A stretch of 64,000 nt of DNA from contig CM068827.1 in assembly GCA_028554795.2 (NCBI GenBank), forward strand, positions 74,821,744 through 74,885,743, in the 5' to 3' direction. This document shows, piece by piece, positions 1-13,359 of this stretch. Position 1 is the stretch's first letter. Each line of letters opens with the position of its first letter. Position numbers and translations under genes: made by a program. Under the pieces are notes generated by a model, which saw only the letters and a program-made list of their open reading frames with translations, was not told the DNA's origin and did no database searches. The DNA is from Sinohyriopsis cumingii. Lineage: Eukaryota; Mollusca; Bivalvia; Unionida; Unionidae.

Positions 1-2362
1 AATTACTAAGTCGCAATGTGTGTCTGCATCTTCTAGATCCGAATACTTATATTCATGACTAAATTCTACCCTTTGAGGCTAAAGGGGGTGGAGATGGCTG
101 TATACATTCTTGCACTAAAGGATCTAAAGAGAAAATTAAAGAATTGAACAGACTTCTAAACAATTATGTAGATCCTGTAAAGCTTTTTAACAAGCTTGGA
201 GGTCGCGAGAGTACGGGCATTGAAGAACCCCATGATACCGCGTCAGGGAAAACTACCAGAAGTCACATACTACCACCACTTACATAAATGTACGACACCA
301 TAATACAATGGAATTGGTGAGGTTTAAGGAACATATCAATGAAATTATTCTTCTAAAGAAAGACCTAAACTTTTAGCTATCTGCCTACTTTAGAGCATGT
401 TACTAAAAATATTCCAACGATAAATCCAAACATCCAAACTTAATCTTCATAAAACTATACGATTAGAGCTGATAAATGTATCCGTACAAAAATAACTCTC
501 GATCATGACATTGAACAGTTACCGACACCTTTTTCTTTACCTGGCGACTTTAACCGCCACCATGCACTTGCGGAATGTAACATAAATACACAGTGAATAA
601 AAATGTACAGCTTTATTTCGCAACACAAGCTTTGCTTGAATAATGATAAATCTTATAAGAACTACGTGCACCATGTCCCATTATTCTACTTGTTCGTTGA
701 TAAAAGAAAACGTCTGGAAAAATGCCTCTACTTCAAAAATGTGTTTCCTCTAAATTTCATATCTGCTTATGCTGAAAATTACAATAAACCTTTCACTCTC
801 AGGCAGGTCAAAGAGGACACCTTCCTACTTTTGAATAAACGTCTATGAAAGATCGCAATTTAAAACTTAACGCGTAGGCAGCATTATTTCTGAAAACTAT
901 CCTCAGTAGATGGGATAAAAGCATAGTAGGCCATTGACAGTCGCCCAATAATAAATGTAACAATATAGTGAAATGCCTTACTCCCGCAGTTCACTCTTCA
1001 TTATAAAGATGAATGAGTATACATACTATTAAATATGAGTTACATATATGAAATTATGTAATTGGCAGAAGAAAACGGGTTGAATTATTACAAAACTGAA
1101 AATCTTTGTGCGTACTTTGCCGCTTATATCAAGGTCTTCATCACCCGAAATGATATCTTGATCATTATCTTTTCCGTGTTATGGAGGTGACACAATATTT
1201 AGGGTTTAATATCGACTGAAAATTATCTTTACTTCCTTATAGTCAATGACGCAGGGACAAATGTCAAAAAGCTATGGAAATTATACAAGTCATAGCAAAA
1301 CACAGATTGGGGAGCAGTTTAAAAAGACAACATCCAGTTTAACAGATCATTAGTAAGGTCCAAACGTGTCTCTGGCACGATTATGTACGCATCAGGTTCC
1401 GAAATTTACTCTAATATTTTATCATATATACAGTCACTGAACTAGGATTTTTCCGGTGCATTTAGAAGATACCATTTATAAAGCCTATTTCTTGAGACAA
1501 CGAAAAATAAAGCACTTTATCTTATACTACCTGTCTAAGTTATAATCCATCTAATCCTTCACAAGACGTAGACCCCCTTATTGTAATTGATTGAGTAGAT
1601 CCAAATTTAATTCAATACAGCGAGAATGTCTTTTATATTATTCAATTCTGGCAAAGTAGGAAACAGCATATTTAATTTTTACTCGAATCATAACAGTTTT
1701 GCAGTCCATCTAAGATGTGTATGACACCATCTCGATGCAGTTAAAGACTTTATCTTCTTACTTTAAGGGATAAGCACATTTTTGAATGACAATGATCCAA
1801 TACAAATATAATTAAGGGATACAAATACAACAATGACGGCCTTGCGAAACCTTAAATCTAGCAACCATTAATATCCCAGATATTACCAAAACATGCTTTC
1901 CTTAAAGAATCTTGGAAACGTATTCCTTACTGTAGGCTACCTAGACACGCTGCTATTAAAGGTAATGACATGACTGATAAATCAATCACCGTTGCCCTGG
2001 AGTAACCTTCTTCCCATATGCCGACTCAGATGCATAAATCATCACCTTATGTAAAATTGGCAAGTTATACGGAAAGGTAACTCTATACATATTATTCGTA
2101 ACTTCCATCCCAATACTGTAGAATATCATCGGCCATATTTAACAAATTGCAGAGATAATGTTGTCGATCTCATATAACACATAGTTGACTCGTGCATGCA
2201 TCCTGAAGGGTGAACCTCGACCAATGACTGAATAACACATTCGTGTCGCATGCATTCACATCGACCCTATAAGACATAAGAATGTGAATTCGATGAACAA
2301 ACTTATGCTGATGTACCATCCCAGAAAATCGTAGTCTATTTGACGGAATGGCGGTTTGTATA
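1..2362 (+). mobile_element. Degenerate Jockey-like non-LTR retrotransposon (LINE), 5' end outside the window
   Basis: A decayed LINE read across several frames. An ORF1-like tail (about 120-290) precedes the start of an apurinic-type endonuclease (IQWNW at 306-320, then HINEIILL). The endonuclease motif GDFN lies at 544-555, and its C-terminal part follows as FISQHKLCLNNDKS near 612-653. The RT palm is missing. The RT thumb resumes with AEENGLNYYKTENLCAYF at 1063-1117 and continues to about 1600. An RNase H C-terminal segment has IKGNDMTDKS near 1957-1985. The terminal Cys-region frame (LKGEPRPM near 2201-2224) ends near 2362 with NGGLYN. Order and motifs fit the Jockey clade with RNase H. 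Stops and frameshifts throughout mean it is dead. Clade assignment is by motif recognition only. Confidence 0.75.
603..848 (+). pseudogene. Endonuclease C-terminal fragment of the first LINE (81 codons open)
   Basis: The longest unbroken frame inside the first LINE. The first 20 or so residues (SFISQHKLCLNNDKS) match the segment that follows the catalytic Asn/His region in Jockey-type endonucleases. The rest, around YNKPFTLRQVKED, resembles the linker between endonuclease and RT. The RT fingers and palm expected next are absent, so this frame records an internal deletion and is not a gene. The Met start has no special support. Confidence 0.5.
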
Positions 2363-3799
2363 ACTAATTATGGTAACATAATATAACGATTTCGTAAATT
2401 AATCTTTATATTTTATTAGATATACCTTTTTCAGAATTTAGACAATTTTGCCATTCAGCTTGTAGCATTTAGTACTTACATTTATTTGGATGGCTAATCT
2501 TCCTAATGTATTTGTGTCATTCTTCTTTTTCCACATTTATAAAACTTTACCTTTATATTTCTACTATATATCCGTTAATTCTATATATTGCCGATAAACC
2601 CTAAAATCGGTATGTATAGATTGTTAATTTTCACAGTGCCATAAATTTAATGAATTTTCAAAAATTAAATATGCTGTTTCATATATATTTAGAACTGGAT
2701 AATACAAAATACATATTATCGCTGTATTTTGTTTCCAACGGGGAACAAAAGCTTTCTCTCGTGCCTTTAAAGCGTACAATATACTCTTATGTCTCCGCCA
2801 TAATGAACATTTTATTGCTTTCCTTACATTTTATTTAAATAACTAGGGTATTACTAATAGTTAAAGCGGGTAATATTTTAATTTAAACCAACCTTGTTTA
2901 AATGAAGCCAGACCTATAATAGTTGTAATCAAACTGTACAATCTGCCCAATTAGTTTAGCTCCGCATCACAACATTTGTATTCTTTTTTCCCAATAAAGT
3001 ATGCAGTTATTAAATCTATAATCAACAGACTGATCCCCGTCGAGTTGCTCTATTAGTCCCCACGAAATATATAATTCCTACTAAAACAGTGAATCGAATA
3101 TTTCAGTTCCTAGTCACCTTGACGTGCAATATAATCAAACAAAATTTATACATACTATTTGATATTTATTTATTTACGATCCAAGCAACATTTTTCTGTT
3201 TGCTATTATCTAATGCACTGTTTATAAATATTTCAGGGATTTATGATATGAAAAAGATGGCTTTTATTCCTCGTTAGGTTGTTTATGTCGTCCTTATACT
3301 GCTTTGATCTTGTCTGGATGAGGGACGGGGTTTGGGTTTGCGTTGGAGTTGGAGGTGAGAGCAGTTTGTACCGGAACAACGAGATATTGCTTGACCAACT
3401 GTATGATTTCATTTATTATATACGTCCCCGACGTACAGGATTTGCCGCAAATGAAGAATTAGACATTTAAACTAAAAATGATCGTAATTTATAATATAAA
3501 ACGTATATTATGTTATCTATTTTCATAGATTATATAATGTAAGAATATATGTGTATTATTGTTTCTTAAAAGAAATTTACGTGGGTGCGGCATGACTTAA
3601 TTAGTAAGCGAATATGAATTTCTTTATTAGTATTATCCCAAGCACACCATTTTGTGACTTGTCATTTGTTTATATTATTTAAAGTGTCGTTGTTTTCTGA
3701 ACCAGGAAACGCGGGTAAACTTATTTTATTACAATTGAAAATTTACGCATGACAGAAAGGAAGAAATAAAGCAATTCTAATAACGTATATCAGACCTAT
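2363..3799. other. AT-rich DNA without recognisable gene
   Basis: The first few hundred bases may be the 3' UTR of the LINE ending at 2362. Short open frames at 2650-2838, 3089-3277 and 3279-3470 are no longer than chance allows and match no family I recognise. Confidence 0.5.
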
Positions 3800-3955
3800 T
3801 GGAAACTGTTTACTTCAAACATACTGCAAACTATCCTGTCAATAATTTTCAGTTCTAACTCAAATTTCTAAACTTTTAGAAAGTATGGCAAAACATTTAA
3901 CCGATTGGAAATTGTGGTATGTAAGCTACAAGTGGATCCCCAAGCATTTATAACG
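3800..3955 (+). pseudogene. Possible reverse transcriptase scrap
   Basis: One frame from 3850 reads SVLTQISKLLESMAKHL, and the bases just upstream read NYPV in another frame. Together they resemble the RT fingers motif N-Y-R-P-(I/V)-S-x-L-x-x-x-S-K-(L)-L-E of LINEs. The similarity covers about 30 residues, then stops. It could be chance; no neighbouring domain was found to support it. Confidence 0.3.
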
Positions 3956-6900
3956 TGTTGAACGGTATTTTTAGACATCAGATAGTCTAAGGACTTTTCT
4001 ACTAGTCATACCCGGAAGGAAAACTAATTGGAAAATAGAAATAGCTATTTAATGCCATGAACGTATTGTCCTGAAGTCGATACAGACTTGGGATTAAACG
4101 ATACCTTTATATAGTACTGACTTAATTAAACCGAATACCATATCTCTTGACAAATATACATAATATATTTCCTCTGAAAGAGCTATCAAAATTATCGTTT
4201 TTTAAACAAATTTGTTTTATCTTTAAAAACATAAATTATAATAATCAGTCTAATATCACCACACATTGAAGGATATATATTTATTTGTGTGTGTGGGTGT
4301 GTATTGCCTAATAGCTGTTTTTTATTATCAAGATGAAACGCCAGCTATAACATATGTATGAGTTCGTTTAATTCGCTACTTCTTGTTTGCAATTTTATTT
4401 TCTTCCTCTATTTTATCCGCGAAATGCAGAGTATTAATATAAAAAATGGTAAAGCAAGAAAAATATCTCAAGCTATACCAAAAACATATAAGGTATGATA
4501 TCAAAATATTGTTGTATTCGTAGCAAGAATGGCATTGCTTAGATATAACATAAAGATTATACAATAAAATCAGGTCGTCACCATACAAGAATATTTCAAG
4601 CACACATCATTGATATCGGGCATCTGATAAAGGTTGGCAGAAAGTCAATAGCAAATAAGGCTATAATAACAATTAAGAGAACTAGTCAAATCGGTTTTGG
4701 AATTGTGGATCACGAAGCAAGAATGTACGACAAAATATATGGCACATATTTCTTACTAGCATCGTGTTGTGCTTGCAAGCGTTTTATCAACGGGACTAAT
4801 ACGATATTTCAAGTAACTATATGCGATAGGGTCCTGTGTATGTCTGGTTCAATACGAAGTCGTTATTTGGAAACATACGATTGATTTAGACAAGTTACTA
4901 TTCACGTGGGGAAAATCAAGGGAGGCGTAAGAGCAGTTTCTTCCAGATTATCAATCGCAATGAATTCGAAAATGAGCAAAGATTGAAGAATCAATCTTTT
5001 CTCTTGTAGACACGAAATATCAATTTGCATCTGACGCCTGGCTGAAATAAAAACATTGCTTCTCTATTGCTCTTGTTGGATTCATCACCAAAAAATAATT
5101 TAAGCAACAACGGAAGAGAAACAGTTTAATAAAAATATAGAAAGCATCCGTGGTTTAATATTGGAACAACATAACGAAATTAAAGGACAATTTTAGTAGT
5201 TAAATGTTTTGATCATAATCAGATGGTTTACGTGCAATTTTTGGCCTTTGATCATACACGAAGACATTGGTGTATTATAGCTCGTTTAAGAAAGTTATTT
5301 GCTGAATTCTAGTTATACATCGTATCATCATCAACAGTAATTGGCACAATCAAACCTATTTTGAATGTTAGGATTTCGTTGCCATCTTCGAAAAGTGATC
5401 ATTACTTATAAATGTCATTTTAATTAGGTTTCACATTTTCATGTAAACTATCTAGTAAGGAATTATAAAGTGATCTCTCTATGCTCCTGATAGTACCTTG
5501 TGAAAGAATGTTTTGATTTCGAACACATTTACATGAACACTGAGAGAAATGAAAACGTGAACTTACATATATTAATCAAACACCAAAATATTTGCACTGC
5601 AACCTTTAAACTGCTATGATCTCTAAGATGGTTTCCTGTTTACGTTCTATTGACAAGTCGTTTTATTTAATACACTAATGTTATGTGATCCACACCAGAT
5701 ATTACTTCGATGTCTAAACATTGTACCCATATGTCACTATAAGTAACTCTAACACGAGTGTATTTGATAGTTCTGAAACATTCATATATTTTGCATTTAT
5801 TGCAATTTCAATATCGTAAAGGTTCCTGTGTCATGGGATGTTAGTTTTCTTGGTAAATATCACTAACAAAACATTCGTGGAAACAATAGTAGCACAAATA
5901 ACTTATAGGTAATGGAAAATCTTGAGGTACAAAAATCAGAGAGAGAGAGAATGCAGTACAAAATACCTTTTGTCCTCCTCATATTGACATAATTTCGATC
6001 AAACACTTTATCAAAAAAGTTAATGTTGACAAAGGAAAATAATTACGGTCTGATAATAGGGTTTGATCTGCGTAACACTGGTTATCTTACAATCAGTTTC
6101 AATGTTTACAAACTTAGTTCTCTCAAACGATAATATGCATGCGAAAGGTTAATAATTATTTGTATTTATTGGGCTTAGCATCACTTTTAGTACATTATTG
6201 GCAATATCGTGAAAGTAAATGGAAGTTTAGCGTATTTTACAAGGAGCCGCGTTAGTTTTAAACGTACGATGCTTGGATTATGAGTCGAGCTTTCGGCCAA
6301 CAATGCAATAATGATTACTAAACTGATGCTATATGAATCATGTGCAAGTAATCCAAATTGTTTTCCTTCGCACACACACATGCACACGTATACAAGCACG
6401 AACACGAGTACTTCATCATGCGCACATCAACAATAATGTCAGAAAAGGATGCGGTGTCAAGTCACAACAACTATAATTTGCGATGTTATATAAATTTGAA
6501 GAAATACTACTTTACCAATGTCGTAATTGTTATGACTGAAATAGCTATATGTTTAGAGCAGAAGATGTGAAAGATGGCGACTGTGAGACTCATATCCAAA
6601 CAAATAAATCATTGAAAATGACATAAATATCAATAGTGAAATGTAATGTATTTATCTTTTTCAGTTCTAACAATGGAATATATATTGATACTAATTTGTG
6701 ATTTCTCGTCATTATTAATGTGTGGGATTTTTACATTGCATATTTCGTTAATAAAAAAAACAGCAATAATGAATTGGTCCGCATGAAAAAAGGATGTTCC
6801 TCTCTCAAATGGGATTGTTTTCAGTACAAATTGTTAATGACTGCACTATAGTTAAGAACGTGCTATAAACTGTACCATTCATTCAGGATTATCAAGCGTC

Positions 6901-9128
6901 CTGTTTTATCTTGAACACTACTTAACCCAAAATATGATGAACAAAAGTAAAAGTTGACTTGTGTTGTTCCCTGTCAATGCCTTTATTATACTTAGTGATG
7001 ATGTTGGTGGTGATCATCATTTTGATCTTGATGGTGATTATGATCAAAGTTGTGATAATACATATATATACCCTAAACCTAATGATGTACACACATTTCA
7101 AATTCCTTTGAAATACATTAACGATTACAACAACTATCCTACTCTTTACTAATCATGTCCACATTCATCGTGTCTCTCGTTTAGTCGTGCGTTTTTCATT
7201 TACGTCCTTAAATCCATCAGTTTGAAAATGCACTTGCAAACGATACTGAGAGAGAACATAAAGGAAAAATAATAATTTTGCAATTTGTATCGTTCATCGA
7301 ATATCATTCAGTTAGTCTTTTATGGAACATTGTTATGTCTCCCGTTCTTCGTTAGTTATTATTTCATTCAACATTCATTCATCGCTGCATTTGTATTTTA
7401 GTGGGTTGCTTAAATGTTTCAGTGAGTGTAAGGTAGATACACATATAAAAAGACTAAGGAGATATGTTTATTGATATGTGTTTGCAAATGTAAACGAAAC
7501 ATTTTCTAAGTTGTTTTAGTTCTCATATTTTAATTTCTGTGTTGCTTAACTTCCAAATAGGTAAAATATGTAGGCACACGTATGATACTCGTCATCATAT
7601 TGTTTGATTCGTAAAATTTAGATTTTTCAGTCCTAAAATACAGTTAGGATATTTATTGGAGGAACAAAAATACGAAATTATCATGTTTCTTCACCGGCTT
7701 TTATGTGATGAAAACGTTTAAAGAGTAAGATTTCTGCCATTATGACAAGAGAATGCTTGATGTTACTGGCGAAAGTGTTATAGACGTCGATCCAAAACGG
7801 AAATATCCAGTAACTTTACATAGGGCTTTAAATGAATTGAGCTTATAGGTACGTCATTTCTTGCACATATATTTGCATTGTTGTCGCATGAGGCGCTGAC
7901 GCATTTTTTTTATAATATTCGGGTAATTGGTCACGGAAATTGACAAAGAAAAAGTGTAATATAGATGAAATACAATACCAATACATGAACTATTTTAGTG
8001 CTTTATCATGCAAGCATTGTGCTAAAATAATCATCAATTGTTTCATTTATTCGTATATTTGGTTTGGATGATTAACTTCTATCTCAAATGTTTATTACAT
8101 TAATTTGTTTACGAATTTGCTTAGTTTCTTCAACATTTTACAAAACCTTTTCCGTTATGGTTGTAATTGTTTCTTCCCAGAAATAAAATGTTTTTGAGAA
8201 CAGAAAAAACCTCCCTTCTAGTTGTGCTCACGGCAATCGTCTATTTCATTTATTTTATGGTTCGGTCATATATACAATTGCGACACAAACGTTTGCTAAA
8301 ATTGGATTTAATGAATCCGCCCAATGCGTGTTATATTAACTGCACAGATCTCTTGGGATTTCTCCTCGCAACACTGCTGTAAATCAGATAGCCGCTATAG
8401 ATACCTCCTGAAACTTGATTTGTGTCCGCGCAGGAAAACAACTTTTGTTTAAAAACATAGTTTTTGTTATCTCTTATTGCTGTTACATTGCATATGCAGT
8501 CAGTCGAACATGGTACGGTACACTCCATAGCCTTATGATAAATGATTTTTCTAAGTTTACTAAACCAATGCAGAATTTGAAAGATGTGCCAGCCTTCACT
8601 TACAATCCTTGTTCAAACATTCTAAATAGTTACTATTAGTAGGTGTTTGTTCTGTGAGAGTTTTGTGAAAGCAGAGAACTGAAAGAAAACAAATTTACCT
8701 AACATAGATATTAACAATATGCATGCTTTACTGGAAGATGTAAGATAGTTTGAGACAGGAATGAACAAGCTAAATACCAGATAAATAAATACAGTCATTA
8801 TTTTGTAAATTTGACAGCTCAGTAAATGTACAAATATCACTAGAAAAAAGCCACCCATGCCAGCTTTATAGGTACATACATTTTTGTAAGATGTCCTAAA
8901 CGCTTTCTTACGTTGGATTTTCTTTTTAAATTATAGCTATTTGTGTGTCATTAGTTTGCATGTGAAATATGTTATTGTGCTATTGTTCAAGCAAAGAAAA
9001 TAAATAATCTTCTTATAATGGCAATAAATTGAAAACCACGAAACATTTTAACAGCAAAAATAATAGTCTCAATTTTTTATCTGTTTTAATTGAATAACAA
9101 GCAAAAAATTGTATTCGTTAGATTTAAT
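3956..9128. other. Long AT-rich stretch with no recognisable feature
   Basis: Both strands were read. Open frames here (for example 4376-4603 minus, 8167-8382 plus, 8622-8858 minus) are under 80 codons, have low-complexity hydrophobic content and show no family motif. A short (GA)n lies near 5940. Nothing else can be supported. Confidence 0.5.
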
Positions 9129-9130
9129 AT

Positions 9131-9284
9131 GTACACATACCTACCTACCTACCTACCTACCTACCTACATGCATGCATGCATGCATGCATGCATGCATGC
9201 ATACATACATACATACATACATACATACATACATGCATGCATGCATGCATGCATACATACATACATACATACATACATACATAC
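9131..9284. repeat. Compound tetranucleotide microsatellite (ACCT)n(ATGC)n(ATAC)n(ATGC)n(ATAC)n
   Basis: A perfect period of four is kept through five consecutive blocks: ACCT, then ATGC, ATAC, ATGC again and ATAC again. Each change of block alters a single position of the unit. The open frames over this stretch (YLPTYLPTY..., HACMHAC...) follow from the repeat and are not genes. Confidence 0.95.
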
Positions 9285-9821
9285 TGAGGTAATAATACTA
9301 ATTTCAAGTTTGTGGTCTACCGAGTTCTTTGTGAAGCTTTGCTACGAAAACAGATTAATACAAACCTATATTGAGTGGCTTCATTTCCGTAAATTCAGAA
9401 CATGACTCTTTGCTTGAACTAAGTTGGTCCTATCGAATTATGGTTAATAAGGAAATAAGACTGACCGTTTTCATTTTAAAAAAATGTATTATACATTTTT
9501 GTAGATTTTGTATCTGATAAAGCCATTAGAGTAGATAAGCCTTATACTCAAGATGACTCCGGAGATATCTTTGAATATTAATTAGAACATTTAACGAAAT
9601 CTATTCATTTATGCTAAAATGAATTATATCATTCGATAATAAAAATCTAACTTTCAAATTACAGTTCTGTTTAGCCAAAAGAATTTTGATATCACGGTCA
9701 TAATTACTGAGGCATTCTTTGGTTATGTATGAATCTCACACTGATTTGTTCCATATTCAACATCATGTGCTTCATAAACCGATATATTCCGTACAGACAC
9801 GTCATATTAATCATAGCAGCC

Positions 9822-10132
9822 TGAATATGTTACCCATGTCCTAGGTGAAATATGAATATATTACATATGTTCTAGGGGAAATATGAATATATTACATATG
9901 TTCCAGGGGAAATATGAATATATTACATATGTTCTAGGGGAAATATGAATATATTACTATTTTCTAGGGGAAATATGATTATATTACATATGTTCTAAGG
10001 GAAATATGAATGAATATATTACTATTTTTTAGGGGAAATATGTATATATTACATATGTTCTAGGGGAAATCTGACTATATTACATATATTCATGGGGAAA
10101 TATCAATATGTTACATATGTCTTAGGGGAATA
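9822..10132. repeat. 31-bp minisatellite, about 9-10 copies
   Basis: The repeated unit is 31 bp and carries the key segments TTCTAGGGGAAATATGA and ATATATTACAT. Copies are tandem and diverged, with small indels (one copy has a 4-bp GAAT duplication). No spacers separate the copies. Confidence 0.9.
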
Positions 10133-13100
10133 GGTTTTTAAAAACTTTTTATTGGCATTATGTAGCTACTATTGTAATGACGTGCTATTAAGCCTAATAC
10201 ATACTTACATAATAATTGACCAGAATGCTTTTAAACAATGTCATATTTAGCATTGCCTTTAAGGTGTACATAAAGGTGACAGTAAACGAAGAAAAAATAT
10301 AACGGTAACCAGGTTAAATTATCTAGCAAGCCCATACTAACTAAAAAAGCACTTTTGTTCCGACATTAGAAAACCTAAATAACTTTCTGGAGTCAAGCCG
10401 TCTTCTGGAATCTGAGGTTACTTTGATCGGAAGGACTATTCGACTATTCGACTGAATCTAAGTTTAATTTCGCTGTAGAATAGTATTTATATGAAAAATA
10501 TTCAATAATGTTTCTGTCGGTATGTGTATTGCTTTTAATGTAATCAACACAAGTGGACATGAATTTGCCAACGTTGTGTGATGCAGAATTCTCCAACATA
10601 CAACAATAATGCAAGGCAATATAAAAATGGATGCAACGTGAAATGATTAAAATTGACAAATCCGGTTCAAGATATTTTACTTTCTGCCACTCTAACCAAT
10701 AATGTACTTCGTATAACTTACTTGTCGCGTTATCTACACTCTCCATTTATAACGAATACTAAATGATGGTTTTTGAAATGTCTGTAGCTGTCACTTTAAC
10801 ATGTTAAAGGATACATCTGTAGCCGTGTATACTTTGAACGTTATCATTGTCCAGCGTATCCTTCCTGTTACTAAATGAGTACATCAAATCATGTATCTTC
10901 AACGTCATCTTTCCACTGGTGAAATTCGGAACCATGATTAATTTGTATGTTTATTGTTTTCCTTTCCACAGATGACAGGCTGCTCAATTCTGTTTTGTTG
11001 AAAATTACTACACCGTCCTAATTCAGCAAGATCAATCATTATTAATACATAGAGGTTCTTGCACACTGGTTGTTTAAACAGTTTACGTCAGCAACACATA
11101 AAAACTAGTTGATCTGCACGTGCTGCTTGATAATTTCTTCACTTGATTTATTTAATCTAATTTATATTCAGCATTGATCTAGTGAATATTTCCATATCAT
11201 TTTAACCAAAAATTTATTAGAAACGTCGTCTAAAAAAAGAGTTTCAAGTACTTTATTTACTAAATGTGAATTCTTTTCACTTCTTTTAAACTGGTTTTGA
11301 ACTATCTATGTAGTACTTAAAGATCATCATTTCAGAAAATATTATCAGCAAACAAAACAAGATTCAGTATAAAAATGAAATCAGGTTTTTGATGAAAGCG
11401 AGAAGACTGATATGGAAATAGAAAAAATACGAAAAGCGTTTCAAGTCGACATTTTCTTCATTGATGTTTTCGAAGAGCTTAAATGTATTAATCTAAATGA
11501 AATCCATCGATCAAAATATTTGGTTTGTCTTTTAATCAAGTTACTTTGTTCGACTAGATTTGCAATTTACTGCCACAAAAATGATTAAAGAAAAGCATAT
11601 CTTTACACTGTGGTACTCCCACTATCGGGTTCTAAGTTGTTAAATAGCCTCAATGAGTTCTCGATCCATCCAACTATTGCGGCCTCAGTTAGACGGGTGG
11701 TCTTATGGGTGCGGTCTGGTCAATCGGCTTGAAACGCCAATCTTTTTGACAGTGCTAAATACATTTAGTTTTACGGTTGTCATGCTTTCGTTGGTTACCA
11801 CTGTTAATAAAGATACGGCCTACATTGTATGTGTTCTAAATACCTTTTGAACGAAACTCTTTCGTAAATATCGTAATCATTTTGTTGCAGAACAGACTAG
11901 ATGAGTTCAATTATAAAACGGTTAGTATTATAATAATTCCAAACATTTGTTCTTATTACAATCAAGACAAAAGAAGACAAATCATGTTGCTCACATCTGT
12001 CTATTCATGCGTAACTGTCTTGATTATTAAACTTCTCAATGTTTCTATAGCTTTTGAATGTGTGCAATCGAACTGTGGGGTATACTGCAGTTAATGTTGA
12101 TGTTGGTCATAATGATAGAACTGGTCTCCTGAGTAAGAGGAACAATAGGTTCTGGTTCATCAGGATTTGCGGGATAAGTAGGTTTTATAAGGATCATTTG
12201 GCAGGCCGTTAGGAGCGAATCTCGCCAGACCACTCCTTCAACATTGGACGGTCGCTTTCATAATCTATTGTGTTTGTCGATTGGATGGCACGAGCCACAG
12301 TCAAATATCATTCGTTTCACTTTTGAATAAATCTAATTCAATATCATTATATGAGTGAAAATTTAATTTAAGGTTACCATGTGTGAAACTCAGATTCGGT
12401 GTCACTATAGACCCAGCACGCTTGATGATGAAACATATTTTTGTCATATTTATGTCATACTTGTTGATGAACCATATATCAATCGTTGATTATGAATATT
12501 ATGCATTCTCACTATACTTGTTTATAATTCCATTCCAGCATTTGGCGATACTTTTATGAGCTGATCACATCCGTTAATATATGGGATCATCTGAGTTTAT
12601 TTGTTGAAATTCGATACCTTGATATGTTTGATTAGCGAACGATATTTGTATATGTATTGTTGAACTTTGGGAGCACTATTTTGTTGTATCCATTGATTGA
12701 CGTTTTTCTCGTCAATAAGGTGTCTGATTCGTTCGTCACTCATATCCACTATAAATAAACATATCATTCACGCAACTATTTTTAGTGTTTTTGTTTCTAG
12801 ATAAAGCCCCTACTGGTCCCAGTCCTATTCCAGAAGCATTCTGCAATCCTTAAGATTACATAGGACGTTCATAAGGGTCAATTGAGCACGTTTATTCTTT
12901 GGTTAAGATTATCATGTGCAGCCCTGATATTAAGTCATCGATAAATATTAGCTAATCTGTGTCCCCTTGTTCGGCGCTGAGTGCGTTGATAGCAATTTTT
13001 GTCTGAGATAAAAGTATTATATTAAATGTGGATAAAAACAATAAAATGATAACATATAGTATAAGACCAGATCTTAAAATTACACAAATAATTCAATCAT

Positions 13101-13359
13101 CAACGGGGAAGAATTTGTTCCGGGTAAAGAAAATTGTCCAAGAAATCTTAACAATGAATTATTTGGTGCGATACAATAGCCAAACAAGCGAAATATAACA
13201 CTTGATCTTTGCTGGAGAACCAAAGAGTGTAAAAAGAGAATGCTGCTTATAGCGTAGAGCTGCAAAAATCACTCTGACATGCAGCCTCGCTGGAAGCAAT
13301 TTGTTGAGATTTAGATTCTGTAAAATCTTAGATATTAGAAAATCTCAAAGGTAACTCGA
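10133..13359. other. AT-rich DNA with unrecognised short frames
   Basis: The longest frame is 10444-10746 on the minus strand (100 codons, starting MESVDNATSKLYEVHYW), which I do not recognise. It has a fairly even composition, but no flanking support such as splice sites or homology could be judged. Two short minus-strand frames, 12607-12755 (MSDERIRHLIDEKNV) and 12045-12233, may be retroelement scraps but match nothing clearly. The stretch 13080-13270 may be the start of the ORF1 of the following LINE. Confidence 0.35.

Noticed and set aside
4376..4603. FLYGDDLILLYN on the minus strand, similar to the catalytic box of reverse transcriptases
   Set aside because: Neither the preceding nor the following residues match RT motifs, and the frame is short. 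Probably chance.
10444..10746. A 100-codon minus-strand frame considered as a host gene
   Set aside because: No recognisable domain, no neighbouring exon-like frame, and the length is within what chance allows in 64 kb read in six frames.
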